A stretch of DNA of 11,994 nucleotides from Chloroflexota bacterium (GCA_016219235.1 JACRBO010000717.1:1-11994); one strand, 5' to 3'. Shown: positions 1 through 7,757, counted from the stretch's first letter. Translations and numbers: made by a program. Notes: generated by a model from the letters alone, not told the origin.

Positions 1-1036
1 AGCCGATGCGCTTGCTCAACACGGCGGTCGTCAACAACAACCGATTGACATCCAGCCCGTTGGCAGTGCGGCGCGGCAAGCCAAAGGCGCTGGTGCTGCA
101 CAACGCTTGCACTTCAACCAGCAGCGGGCGCGTGCCTTCCAGCGTGACCGCGATGGCCGACCCCGGTGCATTGGGCAAGCGCTCCGCCAAAAACGCCTCG
201 CTGGGATTAGCCACTTCGGCCATGCCCGTACCGCGCATCTCAAACACACCCACTTCATCGGTCGCGCCAAAACGATTCTTGATCGCGCGCAACAACCGAT
301 AGGTGTGAAAACGATCGCCTTCGAGATACAACACCGTATCGACGATATGCTCCAGCACCTTGGGCCCGGCAATCGACCCCGACTTGGTGACGTGCCCCAC
401 CAGAAACACACTCGTGCCAGTGGACTTGGCTAACGCCTGCGCCCGCGCCGCGCACTCGCGCACCTGCGAAATCGATCCCGGCGCAGACGTGAGATCACTC
501 ACTTGCATCGTCTGAATCGAATCGAGGATGGCGAGGCGCGGCTTCAACTGTGCGATGTGCGCCAGCACTTCGTCCAGATCGGTTTCAGTCAGCAGATACA
601 GGGGGCTGTTGCCGCCGCCCAACCGCTCGGCCCGCATCTTGATCTGCTGCGCGCTCTCTTCGCCCGACACATACAGCACCGGCCCGTGCGTCTCCGCGAC
701 CTGCGTCGCCACCTGCATCAGCAACGTCGATTTGCCGATGCCGGGATCGCCGCTGACCAGCACCAGACAGCCCGGCACGATGCCGCCGCCCAACACGCGG
801 CTGAACTCCTCCATCGCCATCGGGATGCGATCGGCGCGATCGGTCTGGATGTCGCTTACTTTGATCGGCACGGCGCGCGGCCCGCCGCCCGATCGATCGC
901 GCGGACTCGATCGTTCCTCGATCACTTCGACGAACGAATTCCATTCGCCGCAATCGGGACAGCGGCCCATCCACTTGAGCTGCACGGAACCGCACTGCTG
1001 ACAGACAAATTGAGTTTTGGTTTTGGTCTTGGGCAT
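1..1036 (-). CDS. radA: DNA repair protein RadA (Sms), C-terminus cut by window edge
   Basis: RadA is a RecA-like, DnaB-type ATPase that helps process recombination intermediates (branch migration) in the cytoplasm. The reading frame runs from ATG at 1036 leftward off the window: 345 codons are present, and the family is usually about 450 residues, so roughly 100 C-terminal residues are missing. Visible landmarks: an N-terminal zinc finger (Cys12, Cys15, Cys26, Cys29), Walker A GDPGIGKST at residues 96-104, a Walker B strand LAILD ending at Asp172, the RadA-specific KNRFG motif at 253-257, and the start of the Lon-like C-terminal domain after it. No Shine-Dalgarno sequence precedes the ATG; the upstream message reads CCACCTCC, so initiation may be leaderless or use another signal. 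It lies 89 bp downstream of the histidine kinase on the same strand, separated by an octamer-repeat region. Identity is secure; only the start is slightly uncertain. Confidence 0.96.
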   Translation of the reverse strand, partial: MPKTKTKTQFVCQQCGSVQLKWMGRCPDCGEWNSFVEVIEERSSPRDRSGGGPRAVPIKVSDIQTDRADRIPMAMEEFSRVLGGGIVPGCLVLVSGDPGIGKSTLLMQVATQVAETHGPVLYVSGEESAQQIKMRAERLGGGNSPLYLLTETDLDEVLAHIAQLKPRLAILDSIQTMQVSDLTSAPGSISQVRECAARAQALAKSTGTSVFLVGHVTKSGSIAGPKVLEHIVDTVLYLEGDRFHTYRLLRAIKNRFGATDEVGVFEMRGTGMAEVANPSEAFLAERLPNAPGSAIAVTLEGTRPLLVEVQALCSTSAFGLPRRTANGLDVNRLLLTTAVLSKRIG

Positions 1037-1046
1037 GGAGGTGGTG

Positions 1047-1094
1047 TTGGTAGATTGGTATGTTGGTAGATTAGTAGATTGGTCAATCGGTAAT
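1047..1094. repeat. Degenerate 8-bp tandem repeat, consensus TTGGTAGA
   Basis: Six consecutive octamers fill the radA upstream region: TTGGTAGA, TTGGTATG, TTGGTAGA, TTAGTAGA, TTGGTCAA, TCGGTAAT. The array sits between the kinase stop codon and the radA start. A similar octamer array interrupts the methyltransferase gene (3975-4018), and a heptamer array follows psuG (11716-11743). This recalls the short tandemly repeated repetitive (STRR) sequences known in cyanobacteria, but the relation is only by analogy. Confidence 0.75.
1058..1086 (-). promoter_or_regulatory. Possible weak promoter for radA
   Basis: Read on the minus strand, TTGACC (1086-1081) is a good -35 match. With a 17-bp spacer the -10 position reads ACATAC, a poor match. 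The elements fall inside the octamer repeat, so they may be fortuitous. It would place the start of transcription about 15-20 nt ahead of the radA ATG. Confidence 0.2.
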
Positions 1095-1129
1095 TGGTTG
1101 ATGGTTACCGATTGCCAATCACCAATTAC
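1090..1129. repeat. Inverted repeat (hairpin) at the kinase stop codon
   Basis: GTAATTGGT (1090-1098) pairs perfectly with ACCAATTAC (1121-1129), and GAT/ATC extends the stem after one bulged T. The right arm overlaps the TAA stop of the kinase gene. Neither strand shows a following T-run, so this is not a standard intrinsic terminator. It might stabilise the 3' end of the kinase mRNA or be an extension of the repeat array. Confidence 0.55.
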
Positions 1130-3387
1130 TGATCATCGACTATCGGTAATTCTACCCGAAATGTGCTGCCCTGGCCTTCTTCGCTGGTGACGCTGATACG
1201 GCCGCCGTGCTGCTCGATGACGGCTTTCACCAGGCTCAGGCCCAGCCCCGTACCGTCGATGTGCTCGGTCCCGCGCGTCTTGGCCCGGAAGAAGCGCTGA
1301 AAGAGTTTGGCCTGCGCGGCTGCTGACATGCCGTAGCCGGTATCCTGCACCTCAAACACCAGTTGATGCTTGCCCGGGTGCAGGCGCACCCAGATGTGGC
1401 CGCGATCGGGCGTGTACTTGATCGCGTTGCCAATGAGGTTGATCAGCGCTTGCTTCAACCGGATCGGATCACCGGTCACGGCCGGCACTTCGGGCGCAAT
1501 CGCAGCCTCCAGCGTCTGCTGTTTGGCTTCAGCCTGTTCGCGTAATTCGTCGACAATCGTTTGGGCCAGCGCATTCAACTGCACCGGCTCGCGGCGTCGA
1601 TCGGCGCCTGCCTCGATGCGCTCCATATCCAGCAGATCAGTCACCAGATTTTGCATGCGGGTCAGCGCGTGGCCCAGCCCGGTCAACACCTGCCGCCGCA
1701 GCGGCGTCAACGGCTTCAGATCGTCGGTCAAGAGTTCCAGATAACCCATCGCCACGCCCAACGGGTTGCGCAGATCGTGCGAGGCCATCTGGATCATCTG
1801 CGTCCGGAACTGATCCAGCTGCTTCAAATACGTGATGTCCTGCATCACCAGCACGCGCCCAAAGAACTGTCCGGCCTCGTCTCGGGCGGTGGTCAGCGTG
1901 ACGGCATAAACGGCGTTGCTGCCCAGCATGACCTCGCGCGGCGGGCTGTCCTCATCGAGCGAACGGCTGCTCAGCCATTGATACGCCTCGCGCAAGGCCG
2001 GCTCCTTCAACATCTTGTCCAGCAACTGATCGCTCCCCGTTTCGGTCGTCACCTCCAACACACGCTCGGCGGCGGGATTCAGCAGCTGCACCAGCTGATC
2101 AGGCCCGATCAAGACCACCACGTCGCGTGTGCTGCGTAAAATTGCCGCGCTGCGGCGGCGCTCGCGCTGCGCCTCGGCATACAGGCGCGCATTCTCGGCG
2201 GCGATGGTCATCTGATCCGTCAACGTGGTCAGCGCGGCCACATCGGCTTCAGTAAAGGCATCCAGCCCCAGACTGTCGAAGGCCATGATGCCCAGCACCC
2301 GGCCGGAGGCTTTCATCGGCACCAATAGCGATGATAACACCGGCGCGTCCGAGGCGGGTATGAACTCCGACTCGCTGCGCACATCGCGCGCCAGGTACGA
2401 CTGGCCGGTACGATACACGTGCGCCGACAACCCCTGGGTCAATTTGAGCCGCAATCCTAACGGCGCATTGGCGGCCAGCGGGCCGGCCTGGGCGCGCACC
2501 ACAAACTCATTGGCCGCCTCATCTACCCATAGCACGGCCACATACGGCAAGCCAAAGCGCACCTGCGCGGCATTCACGATCATGTCCAGCAGATCGTCCA
2601 GGCCCATGCCGGCCAACAAGGTGCGGTTCACCTGTGCGATGGCGTCCAGATCGCGCGCGCGACGTTTCAATTCGGCATACGGCTTGACCCGCGCCACCGC
2701 CGTGCCGATCTGACTGCTGGTCGCCAACAAGAAACTGGTCTGCTCCGCGGACAGATGCGCCGGGCGACGGCTCGTCGCCAGCAAGAGGCCCAGATTACGG
2801 CCTTCAGCCACCAGCAGCACGCTCACCAGACCGCGATAGTCGCTGCGGCGCAAATCGATCGGCACCACGGGATCATCGGTCAGGTCCAGCGTCACCAGCG
2901 CCTGATCGGGCGTGCGCGGCAGCAAGGCCGGCAGCCATTGCTCCAATTGACCGTGCTCCATCAGCGCGACCAGCACGTCCGGCAAGTCCGGCGTGGTGGC
3001 GCTCAACGTCAATTGATCACGATCGAACAGATAGAGGGCGGCATGATCAAGCCCCAGGGCAGCGGCAATTTGCGCCAGCGCTTCCGGCAGCGTCTGATCG
3101 AGATCGAGCGCGCGCGTCAGCGTGCGATTGAGCTGATTGATCGCGCCGAAATAGCGCCGCTGCGCGTCAACCCGATCGCGCTGGCGGCCCGCCAGATAGG
3201 CGAGCAGGCTAAATGAAAACGGTGTAGTCATCACCAGCAGATCGCCGACGCCCAGCGTGAGGCGATACGACTCAAGGGTAACGGGCAGGCCGATTTCCAG
3301 CAAATCGAGCGTGGCGTGCGCGATGACGAAGACGATGGCGATCAGCATCGCAATGAGGGTATACCGCGCGGCATACTTTTGAGGCAT
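1126..3387 (-). CDS. Membrane sensor histidine kinase, GAF-GAF-PAS-HisKA-HATPase
   Basis: This 753-residue protein is a transmitter kinase that would autophosphorylate on His and pass phosphate to a response regulator. Two hydrophobic N-terminal segments (about residues 8-32 and 45-67) anchor it with very little between them, so sensing is probably cytoplasmic or within the membrane. Two GAF-type domains follow (about 90-235 and 245-400), then a PAS domain (about 410-520). The HisKA H-box SHDLRNP carries His537. The ATPase has an N-box LINLIGNAIKY (Asn654), a G1 box DTGYGM (682-687), an F-box around FQRFFRA, and a G2 box GTGLGLSLV (712-720); all catalytic motifs look intact. A strong Shine-Dalgarno, GGAGGA, sits 4 nt before the ATG. 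The gene starts 12 bp after the methyltransferase stop, consistent with one operon. No response regulator is in the window, so its partner and signal are unknown. Confidence 0.93.
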   Translation of the reverse strand: MPQKYAARYTLIAMLIAIVFVIAHATLDLLEIGLPVTLESYRLTLGVGDLLVMTTPFSFSLLAYLAGRQRDRVDAQRRYFGAINQLNRTLTRALDLDQTLPEALAQIAAALGLDHAALYLFDRDQLTLSATTPDLPDVLVALMEHGQLEQWLPALLPRTPDQALVTLDLTDDPVVPIDLRRSDYRGLVSVLLVAEGRNLGLLLATSRRPAHLSAEQTSFLLATSSQIGTAVARVKPYAELKRRARDLDAIAQVNRTLLAGMGLDDLLDMIVNAAQVRFGLPYVAVLWVDEAANEFVVRAQAGPLAANAPLGLRLKLTQGLSAHVYRTGQSYLARDVRSESEFIPASDAPVLSSLLVPMKASGRVLGIMAFDSLGLDAFTEADVAALTTLTDQMTIAAENARLYAEAQRERRRSAAILRSTRDVVVLIGPDQLVQLLNPAAERVLEVTTETGSDQLLDKMLKEPALREAYQWLSSRSLDEDSPPREVMLGSNAVYAVTLTTARDEAGQFFGRVLVMQDITYLKQLDQFRTQMIQMASHDLRNPLGVAMGYLELLTDDLKPLTPLRRQVLTGLGHALTRMQNLVTDLLDMERIEAGADRRREPVQLNALAQTIVDELREQAEAKQQTLEAAIAPEVPAVTGDPIRLKQALINLIGNAIKYTPDRGHIWVRLHPGKHQLVFEVQDTGYGMSAAAQAKLFQRFFRAKTRGTEHIDGTGLGLSLVKAVIEQHGGRISVTSEEGQGSTFRVELPIVDDQ

Positions 3388-3399
3388 GACATCCTCCGG

Positions 3400-4542
3400 C
3401 TACAGTATAGCGCGATTTGATCGGAGCAACAAAGCAACCGTTTCGATGTGATAAGTTTGAGGAAAGAGGTCGATCGGCTGCACGTCGATCAACGCGTAAC
3501 CGTGATCGATCAGGATACGCACATCGCGCGCCAGCGTGGCCGGATCGCAACTGACGTACACCACCCGATCGATCTGCTGCGCGATCACGGCCCGCACGAC
3601 GGCCGGCGCACAGCCCGCCCGCGGCGGATCGACAACCAGCGCATCGATGTGATCGGTCAGGCCGGGCAGCACGTCTTCCACCGCGCCCGTGTGCAGTGCG
3701 ATGTGATCGAAGGCAGCCAGATTCACACGGGCATCGGCGCTGGCGCTGCGGTTGGACTCGATGCCGATGACGCGCGCGGCGCGCCGCGCGATGAAGCGGC
3801 TAAACAGGCCAGCGCCGCAGTACGCATCGAGGACCGTCTCTGTGCCGCGCAACTCCAATCGCGCCAGCACCTGATCGATCAACGTCTCGATCAAGGACGT
3901 ATTGACTTGAAAGAAACTCTCATCCGAAACCTGCAACTCAACGTCGTGAACACAAAACGCTGTTCGTGATCGAACGCCAATTCGCCGACTCGCCGACTGG
4001 CTGACTTGTTGACTCGCCTTCAACCACTGCAAAATTTCCGGCTCAACGGTGTGACATTCGCGAATCGGCACGGTGCGATGGCTGCGCGCGGCCTGAAAGC
4101 CCGGTTGGCCGATCGGGTTTACACTGAACTGCGCGTGATTGCGATAGGCCCACACATTTGGGCTGGGGATCGTCTCGCGCACCGGGGCGTCTTCAATCTT
4201 GCCCAATCGCCGCAGTTGATCGCGCACGATGTCGCGCTTGAAGCGCAGCTGCGCGGCGTAATCGATGTGCTGCCAGTGACAGCCGCCGCACGCTTGATCG
4301 TCGAAGCCGAAGTGCGGACAGCGCGGCAAGGTGCGATCGGGCGAGGGTTCAAGCACATCGAGGACACAGCCGCGCGCGAAGTGCTTGCGCTCTTCCGTGA
4401 TCGCGACGCGCGCCACTTCGCCGGGCAAGCCGCCCGTCACAAAGATGGCGCGTCCGTCCGCGCGGCCCAATGCCTCGCCGCCGTAGGTCATGGCCTCCAG
4501 GCGGAGGGTGATTGATTCAGCGGAGACGGCCGATCGGGTCAT
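3400..4542 (-). CDS. RlmD/RumA-family 23S rRNA (uracil-5-)-methyltransferase, short central domain
   Basis: A SAM-dependent RNA uracil-C5 methyltransferase of the TrmA/RlmD family, expected to modify 23S rRNA. Numbering from the possible upstream ATG at 4575 (391 aa): TRAM domain about 20-80; [4Fe-4S] cysteines Cys86, Cys96, Cys99 and Cys174; FFQVN at 221-225; SAM loop DAYCGAGLFS at 250-259; DPPRAGC at 316-322; catalytic Cys343 in YVSCDPATLARD; Glu378 in IETVALL. I prefer the start at 4542 (MTRSAVS, 380 aa) because a TATAAT box lies 6 nt ahead of it and inside the longer reading. Only 47 residues separate Cys174 from FFQVN, against about 100 in E. coli RlmD, and part of this stretch is coded by an octamer tandem repeat (residues about 187-201). 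Catalytic residues remain, so it may be active with an abbreviated central domain. Which uridine it modifies (RlmD, RlmC or RlmCD type) cannot be told, so no symbol is given. Confidence 0.9.
   Translation of the reverse strand: MTRSAVSAESITLRLEAMTYGGEALGRADGRAIFVTGGLPGEVARVAITEERKHFARGCVLDVLEPSPDRTLPRCPHFGFDDQACGGCHWQHIDYAAQLRFKRDIVRDQLRRLGKIEDAPVRETIPSPNVWAYRNHAQFSVNPIGQPGFQAARSHRTVPIRECHTVEPEILQWLKASQQVSQSASRRIGVRSRTAFCVHDVELQVSDESFFQVNTSLIETLIDQVLARLELRGTETVLDAYCGAGLFSRFIARRAARVIGIESNRSASADARVNLAAFDHIALHTGAVEDVLPGLTDHIDALVVDPPRAGCAPAVVRAVIAQQIDRVVYVSCDPATLARDVRILIDHGYALIDVQPIDLFPQTYHIETVALLLRSNRAIL
3975..4018. repeat. 8-bp tandem repeat inside the methyltransferase gene
   Basis: On the plus strand five octamers run in phase: CGCCAATT, CGCCGACT, CGCCGACT, GGCTGACT, TGTTGACT, then a partial CGCC. 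On the coding (minus) strand they give a Ser/Gln/Arg-rich stretch between the fourth cluster cysteine and the FFQVN motif. The 8-bp period is not a multiple of three, so the repeat was not shaped by protein periodicity. Confidence 0.8.
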
Positions 4543-4548
4543 AGGGTG

Positions 4549-4554
4549 ATTATA
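4549..4554 (-). promoter_or_regulatory. TATAAT -10 box giving a probable leaderless methyltransferase mRNA
   Basis: Read on the minus strand, a perfect TATAAT ends 6 nt before the ATG at 4542, so transcription would begin at or next to the start codon. No good -35 hexamer is visible 16-18 bp upstream. This site is the main reason for choosing the downstream start of the methyltransferase. Confidence 0.5.
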
Positions 4555-4594
4555 CTGCGATTGGCGACCGTGCATATGCCAGCCGCGCTACCTA

Positions 4595-4624
4595 TTGGTC
4601 TTTGCGCTGTGTTTATGCTATATT
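4595..4624 (+). promoter_or_regulatory. Probable promoter of the SPFH operon
   Basis: TTGGTC (4595-4600) and an extended -10, TGC-TATATT (TATATT at 4619-4624), are separated by 18 bp. Initiation near 4631 would leave a leader of about 26 nt before the ATG at 4657. The -35 is only a partial match; the extended -10 is the stronger evidence. It lies in the divergent intergenic region, opposite the methyltransferase promoter. Confidence 0.45.
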
Positions 4625-4656
4625 TCACCTCTAATCGTTATCATTGTGAATGGGCT

Positions 4657-5973
4657 ATGAAGAACCTGCGCCGTCGTCTGCAAAAACTGGCCCCCCGCTG
4701 GCTGGTTATACTGGCACTACTCCCCCTGTTGGCCTGCGTGGCGCTGAATGCACGCCCGAGCTTTGACGTGTACTGGATTCTGATCACGGGCCTGGGCGCA
4801 GGCCTCATGACGTTCTTCGGCCTGGCCCCTAAACTGCTGCCGATTGCCAACACGCGCGAAGAATACGCAGGCGCTTACCGGCTGTTCTTTAACTATTTGT
4901 TCAGCGGGCGCACGCCCATGTCGCTGGTGCGCGACGGCAAAGAGATCGTCATGACGAACGGCGAGGCGCCCGCCAAACACAAGCACGAGACCGACGAGGC
5001 GCTGTCCAAGCGCGGCGTCATCGTCACCGACAGCACCAGCGTGGTGGTACTGCGCACTGCCACCGGCCTCTCGCGCATCGTCGGGCCGGGCACGGAACGC
5101 GATCAATCCCCGTCGGGCGTCATCTTCACCGAGTGGAACGAAGAGATCGATGCGATTATCGATCTGCGCCCGCAGATTCGCCTGACGCTGCCGCCGTTTC
5201 CGGCCACGACCAACGACGGCATGACAGTGGATGCGAAGATCATCGCTTTCTTTTCGCTGAAGCGCGTCAAGTCGCGGCGCATGCGCGATCTGGTGAGGGA
5301 ACCGATGCGTTGGCCGCCGCCCTTCGTCTGGCATTCGTACCCTATCCGACAAGCGCTGAACGCGCAGCGCATCCAGCGTAAAGACGACAAGTCGCAGCGC
5401 ACCGGCTGGGCCGACAGCGTGCTGACCGTGGCGGTGCCGCAGCTGCGGCACATCATCGCGCGCTACACGCTGGATTATTTGACCGCGCCGCTGGGCCAGC
5501 CTCAGCATCCGCGCTTTGGCATTCGGAATGAGCTGGTGAGCTTCGTGCGGCAGCGCATGGACGTGGGCGACGACTTCAACCGCCCCACCGGCCTGGATGT
5601 GCGCTTTATGGCCGTGCCGTTGATGTGGCCGTCACCGGACGTGCAGCGCCAGCGCATCGAGTCGTGGAAGAACGAGTGGCGGCGGCGCACCGACGAGATC
5701 GAAGGCCGGGCCGAAGCCGAAGCCATCCGCACCCGTGAGATGGCGCGGGCGCAGGTGCAGGGTGAGATGACGGCGCGCATCAACGATGCGCTGAAAGAGG
5801 CGCAGGCTAGCGGCACGGGCAACCACGACCTTATCACGCTGCGCTTCCTGGAAGCCATGGAGAAGATGGCGAAAGATCCCACCACGCGCGCGCTGCTGAC
5901 GCTGGATTCGCTGAAGATTTTGCAGCAGCTGCGGCAGATGCTCGCGCCCGAGCAACCGGGGGGCAAGCCATGA
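4657..5973 (+). CDS. Membrane-anchored SPFH/band-7 (prohibitin-like) protein, subunit 1
   Basis: A 438-residue protein with two N-terminal hydrophobic segments (about 15-31 and 37-63) followed by an SPFH-like domain (about 118-330) and a charged, Ala/Glu-rich helix likely to form a coiled coil (about 330-385). SPFH hallmarks are RGVIVTD (119-125), RIVGPG (140-145), an IDLRPQ strand (168-173), TTNDGMTVDAK (184-194) and a RIESWKNEW segment (333-341). SPFH proteins form ring or scaffold assemblies on membranes and organise proteases or other membrane proteins. A reading frame extends back to a GTG at 4546, but that start would lie upstream of the proposed promoter; ATG 4657 gives a basic N-terminus directly before the first TM. 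No clear Shine-Dalgarno is visible. Its stop overlaps the next start (ATGA), pointing to coupled translation and a stoichiometric complex. The family call rests on motif patterns, not a search. Confidence 0.75.
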   Translation: MKNLRRRLQKLAPRWLVILALLPLLACVALNARPSFDVYWILITGLGAGLMTFFGLAPKLLPIANTREEYAGAYRLFFNYLFSGRTPMSLVRDGKEIVMTNGEAPAKHKHETDEALSKRGVIVTDSTSVVVLRTATGLSRIVGPGTERDQSPSGVIFTEWNEEIDAIIDLRPQIRLTLPPFPATTNDGMTVDAKIIAFFSLKRVKSRRMRDLVREPMRWPPPFVWHSYPIRQALNAQRIQRKDDKSQRTGWADSVLTVAVPQLRHIIARYTLDYLTAPLGQPQHPRFGIRNELVSFVRQRMDVGDDFNRPTGLDVRFMAVPLMWPSPDVQRQRIESWKNEWRRRTDEIEGRAEAEAIRTREMARAQVQGEMTARINDALKEAQASGTGNHDLITLRFLEAMEKMAKDPTTRALLTLDSLKILQQLRQMLAPEQPGGKP

Positions 5974-7757
5974 GCGCCCGGCGCAAGTCGCGCGGCCAAC
6001 ACGTGGCCGATTGGATCGTGCATCATCCGCGCCTGTTCGCGTGGCTGCGGCTGGGCGGTTTCGGGCTGAGTCTGCTGGCGCTCGCGATCGTCGGCGCTGT
6101 CCGATCGGCGGCGGTTGTGCCGGTCTACTACGATCCGGCGCAACGGTGCGAATACAACGCCGTCGAGGCCGATCCGCCGCCGGCAGCCGATCGGGTCCCC
6201 GTCAACCAGGAATTTGTGATTGCGTGGCGCTTCGCCAATACCGGCTCGTGCGGGACCTGGACCGGCGTCAAACTGGTGCGCCGCAACGACGCCGTGCAGG
6301 GTGCCGTCAGCAGCTATTCAGTCGGTTCGCCCGTGAATGATCCGTTTCTGCCGCCCGCGCTGGCGGGCCTGGGCAGCGTGCAGGCGACCGTGGTGCTGAC
6401 GGCTCCGGCCCAGGTCGGCATCTACGTCACCGAGTGGCAGCTGCACTCCGCAGATAATCAGCCGTTTGGGCCGGTGATGGTGCGCCAGATTCAAGTCTTC
6501 GCGCCGGATGCGCCGCCGACGCAATTCGCGGTCAACCCGCCGCGCCCCGATCTCTTCGGCTGGCTGCGCGTGGGGGTGTCGCTGGGGTTCTACGCCTTGC
6601 CCGCGCTGTTGGCGACGGCTTTTGTTGTGTGGCGCGCGGTGCAGTTTATGAATGCGCTGTACGGTTTGAAGCCGCCCGCCAGCAGTTTGCGGCAGGTGGT
6701 GGCGCTGCTGTTCGGCATTCGAACGCCGTATGTCAGTGTGTCGGAAGGCAGGCTGGATCACGAGCCGGAGTCGGCGGCTGCGGAGGTTATCGGCGGGCCG
6801 GCCTGGCTGACCGTCGCCGATTTTAACGCGGCCGTCATCGAGCGCGGCGGCGGCTTCTCGCGCGTGGTGGGGCCGGGCATTACGTTCCTGCTGCCGCACG
6901 AACGGGTTCGCGGCGCGATCGATCTGCATACGCAGCATCGCACCGTGCGCGAGAAAGTGATGACCAAAGACGGCATCCCGGTGGAGGTGGATGTCGAACT
7001 GGGTTTCCGCATTACCGACCGGGTGATGCCCGGCGACGCCGATCACATCCCGCCGCCGGCCTTAAGTCTGACGACGCGCTTGAAGAAGCGTCTGGGAGTG
7101 CACGTCAACCCGGCGCTGCTGGAAGCCAGCCGGGAACATGCCTTCTCATTTGAGGCCGTGCGGCGAGCGGTATACGAATCGGCGGTGCTGACGCCCGATC
7201 GCACGCCGGATTGGGCCTTCTCATTTGCCAACGTCCGGGCCGGCGATATTTCCGATCAGCTGGTCGAGATGCGGCTGGACGAAATCCTGGCGCCCGACAG
7301 CGCGGATCATCCGCTGCGCGAAGTGCCGAGAATCGGCGTGGAGACGGCGCGCAAGGTAGCCGAAAACCAGCAACTTGGCATCGATGTGACTGACATGGCG
7401 ATGGGCACGGTCGACCTGCCGAAAGAGCACGAAGGTCTAGTGAGCAAGCAGAGACTGGCGAGTTGGCGGGCGGAGTGGAATCGCCGCGCCGTGGTATTAG
7501 ACGCCCAAGGCAAAGCCAAGATTTTGCAATTGACCGAAGAAGCGCGAGCGGAATCGCAGGCGAATATGATTCAGGCGTTGACGGAAGGGTTCAGGATTGC
7601 GACCGAGGCCAATCCGAAGTTGTCACACGAAGTTATGGCGCTACGATTCATTGATACATTGGAAGCGTTGATGCAGGGTTCTGCGGAGAAAGACAGAGGG
7701 AAGGAAAAAGGACCAAAAGACAAGCCGCCTGATATGAATTTAGCGCACCTGGCATGA
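5970..7757 (+). CDS. SPFH/band-7 membrane protein with NBR1-like extracellular Ig domain, subunit 2
   Basis: A 595-residue protein. A basic N-terminus (1-27) precedes TM1 (about 28-50). Next is an Ig-like domain (about 53-178) resembling the NBR1 four-tryptophan domain: FVIAWRFANTGSCGTW (82-97), a proline/glycine turn VLTAPAQVGIYVTEWQL (142-158) and PFGPVMVRQIQVFAP (165-179). TM2 (about 199-221) leads to an SPFH domain (about 250-500) with VIERGGGFSRVVGPGITF (289-306), AIDLH and TKDGIPVEVDVELGF (332-346), then a charged helix with RLASWRAEWNRR (495-506). The positive-inside rule puts the Ig domain outside and the SPFH domain in the cytoplasm. The C-terminus shares an element (VMALRFIDTLEAL) with subunit 1 (LITLRFLEAMEKM), marking the two as paralogues. 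Likely role: a membrane scaffold that couples an outside ligand or wall contact to a cytoplasmic SPFH ring; this is inference. G+C content falls towards the 3' end. Confidence 0.78.
   Translation: MSARRKSRGQHVADWIVHHPRLFAWLRLGGFGLSLLALAIVGAVRSAAVVPVYYDPAQRCEYNAVEADPPPAADRVPVNQEFVIAWRFANTGSCGTWTGVKLVRRNDAVQGAVSSYSVGSPVNDPFLPPALAGLGSVQATVVLTAPAQVGIYVTEWQLHSADNQPFGPVMVRQIQVFAPDAPPTQFAVNPPRPDLFGWLRVGVSLGFYALPALLATAFVVWRAVQFMNALYGLKPPASSLRQVVALLFGIRTPYVSVSEGRLDHEPESAAAEVIGGPAWLTVADFNAAVIERGGGFSRVVGPGITFLLPHERVRGAIDLHTQHRTVREKVMTKDGIPVEVDVELGFRITDRVMPGDADHIPPPALSLTTRLKKRLGVHVNPALLEASREHAFSFEAVRRAVYESAVLTPDRTPDWAFSFANVRAGDISDQLVEMRLDEILAPDSADHPLREVPRIGVETARKVAENQQLGIDVTDMAMGTVDLPKEHEGLVSKQRLASWRAEWNRRAVVLDAQGKAKILQLTEEARAESQANMIQALTEGFRIATEANPKLSHEVMALRFIDTLEALMQGSAEKDRGKEKGPKDKPPDMNLAHLA

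Noticed and set aside
503..1069. Plus-strand open frames opposite radA
   Set aside because: They are antisense to the clear RadA reading frame with its zinc finger and Walker A motif; the composition (His/Arg-rich) is typical of shadow frames in GC-rich DNA.
1363..3216. Several plus-strand open frames opposite the kinase
   Set aside because: The minus-strand frame has every histidine-kinase motif in order; the opposite frames have no recognisable domains.
4543..4575. 11-residue N-terminal extension of the methyltransferase
   Set aside because: The TATAAT box lies inside it; starting at 4542 gives a normal TRAM N-terminus.
4546..4656. GTG-started N-terminal extension of the first SPFH protein
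   Set aside because: It would begin upstream of the likely promoter, and the extension lacks an SD sequence and any conserved character.
4717..5508. 263-codon minus-strand open frame opposite the first SPFH gene
   Set aside because: Arg/His/Gln-rich shadow without domain signal; the plus frame has TM segments and SPFH motifs and is coupled to the next gene.
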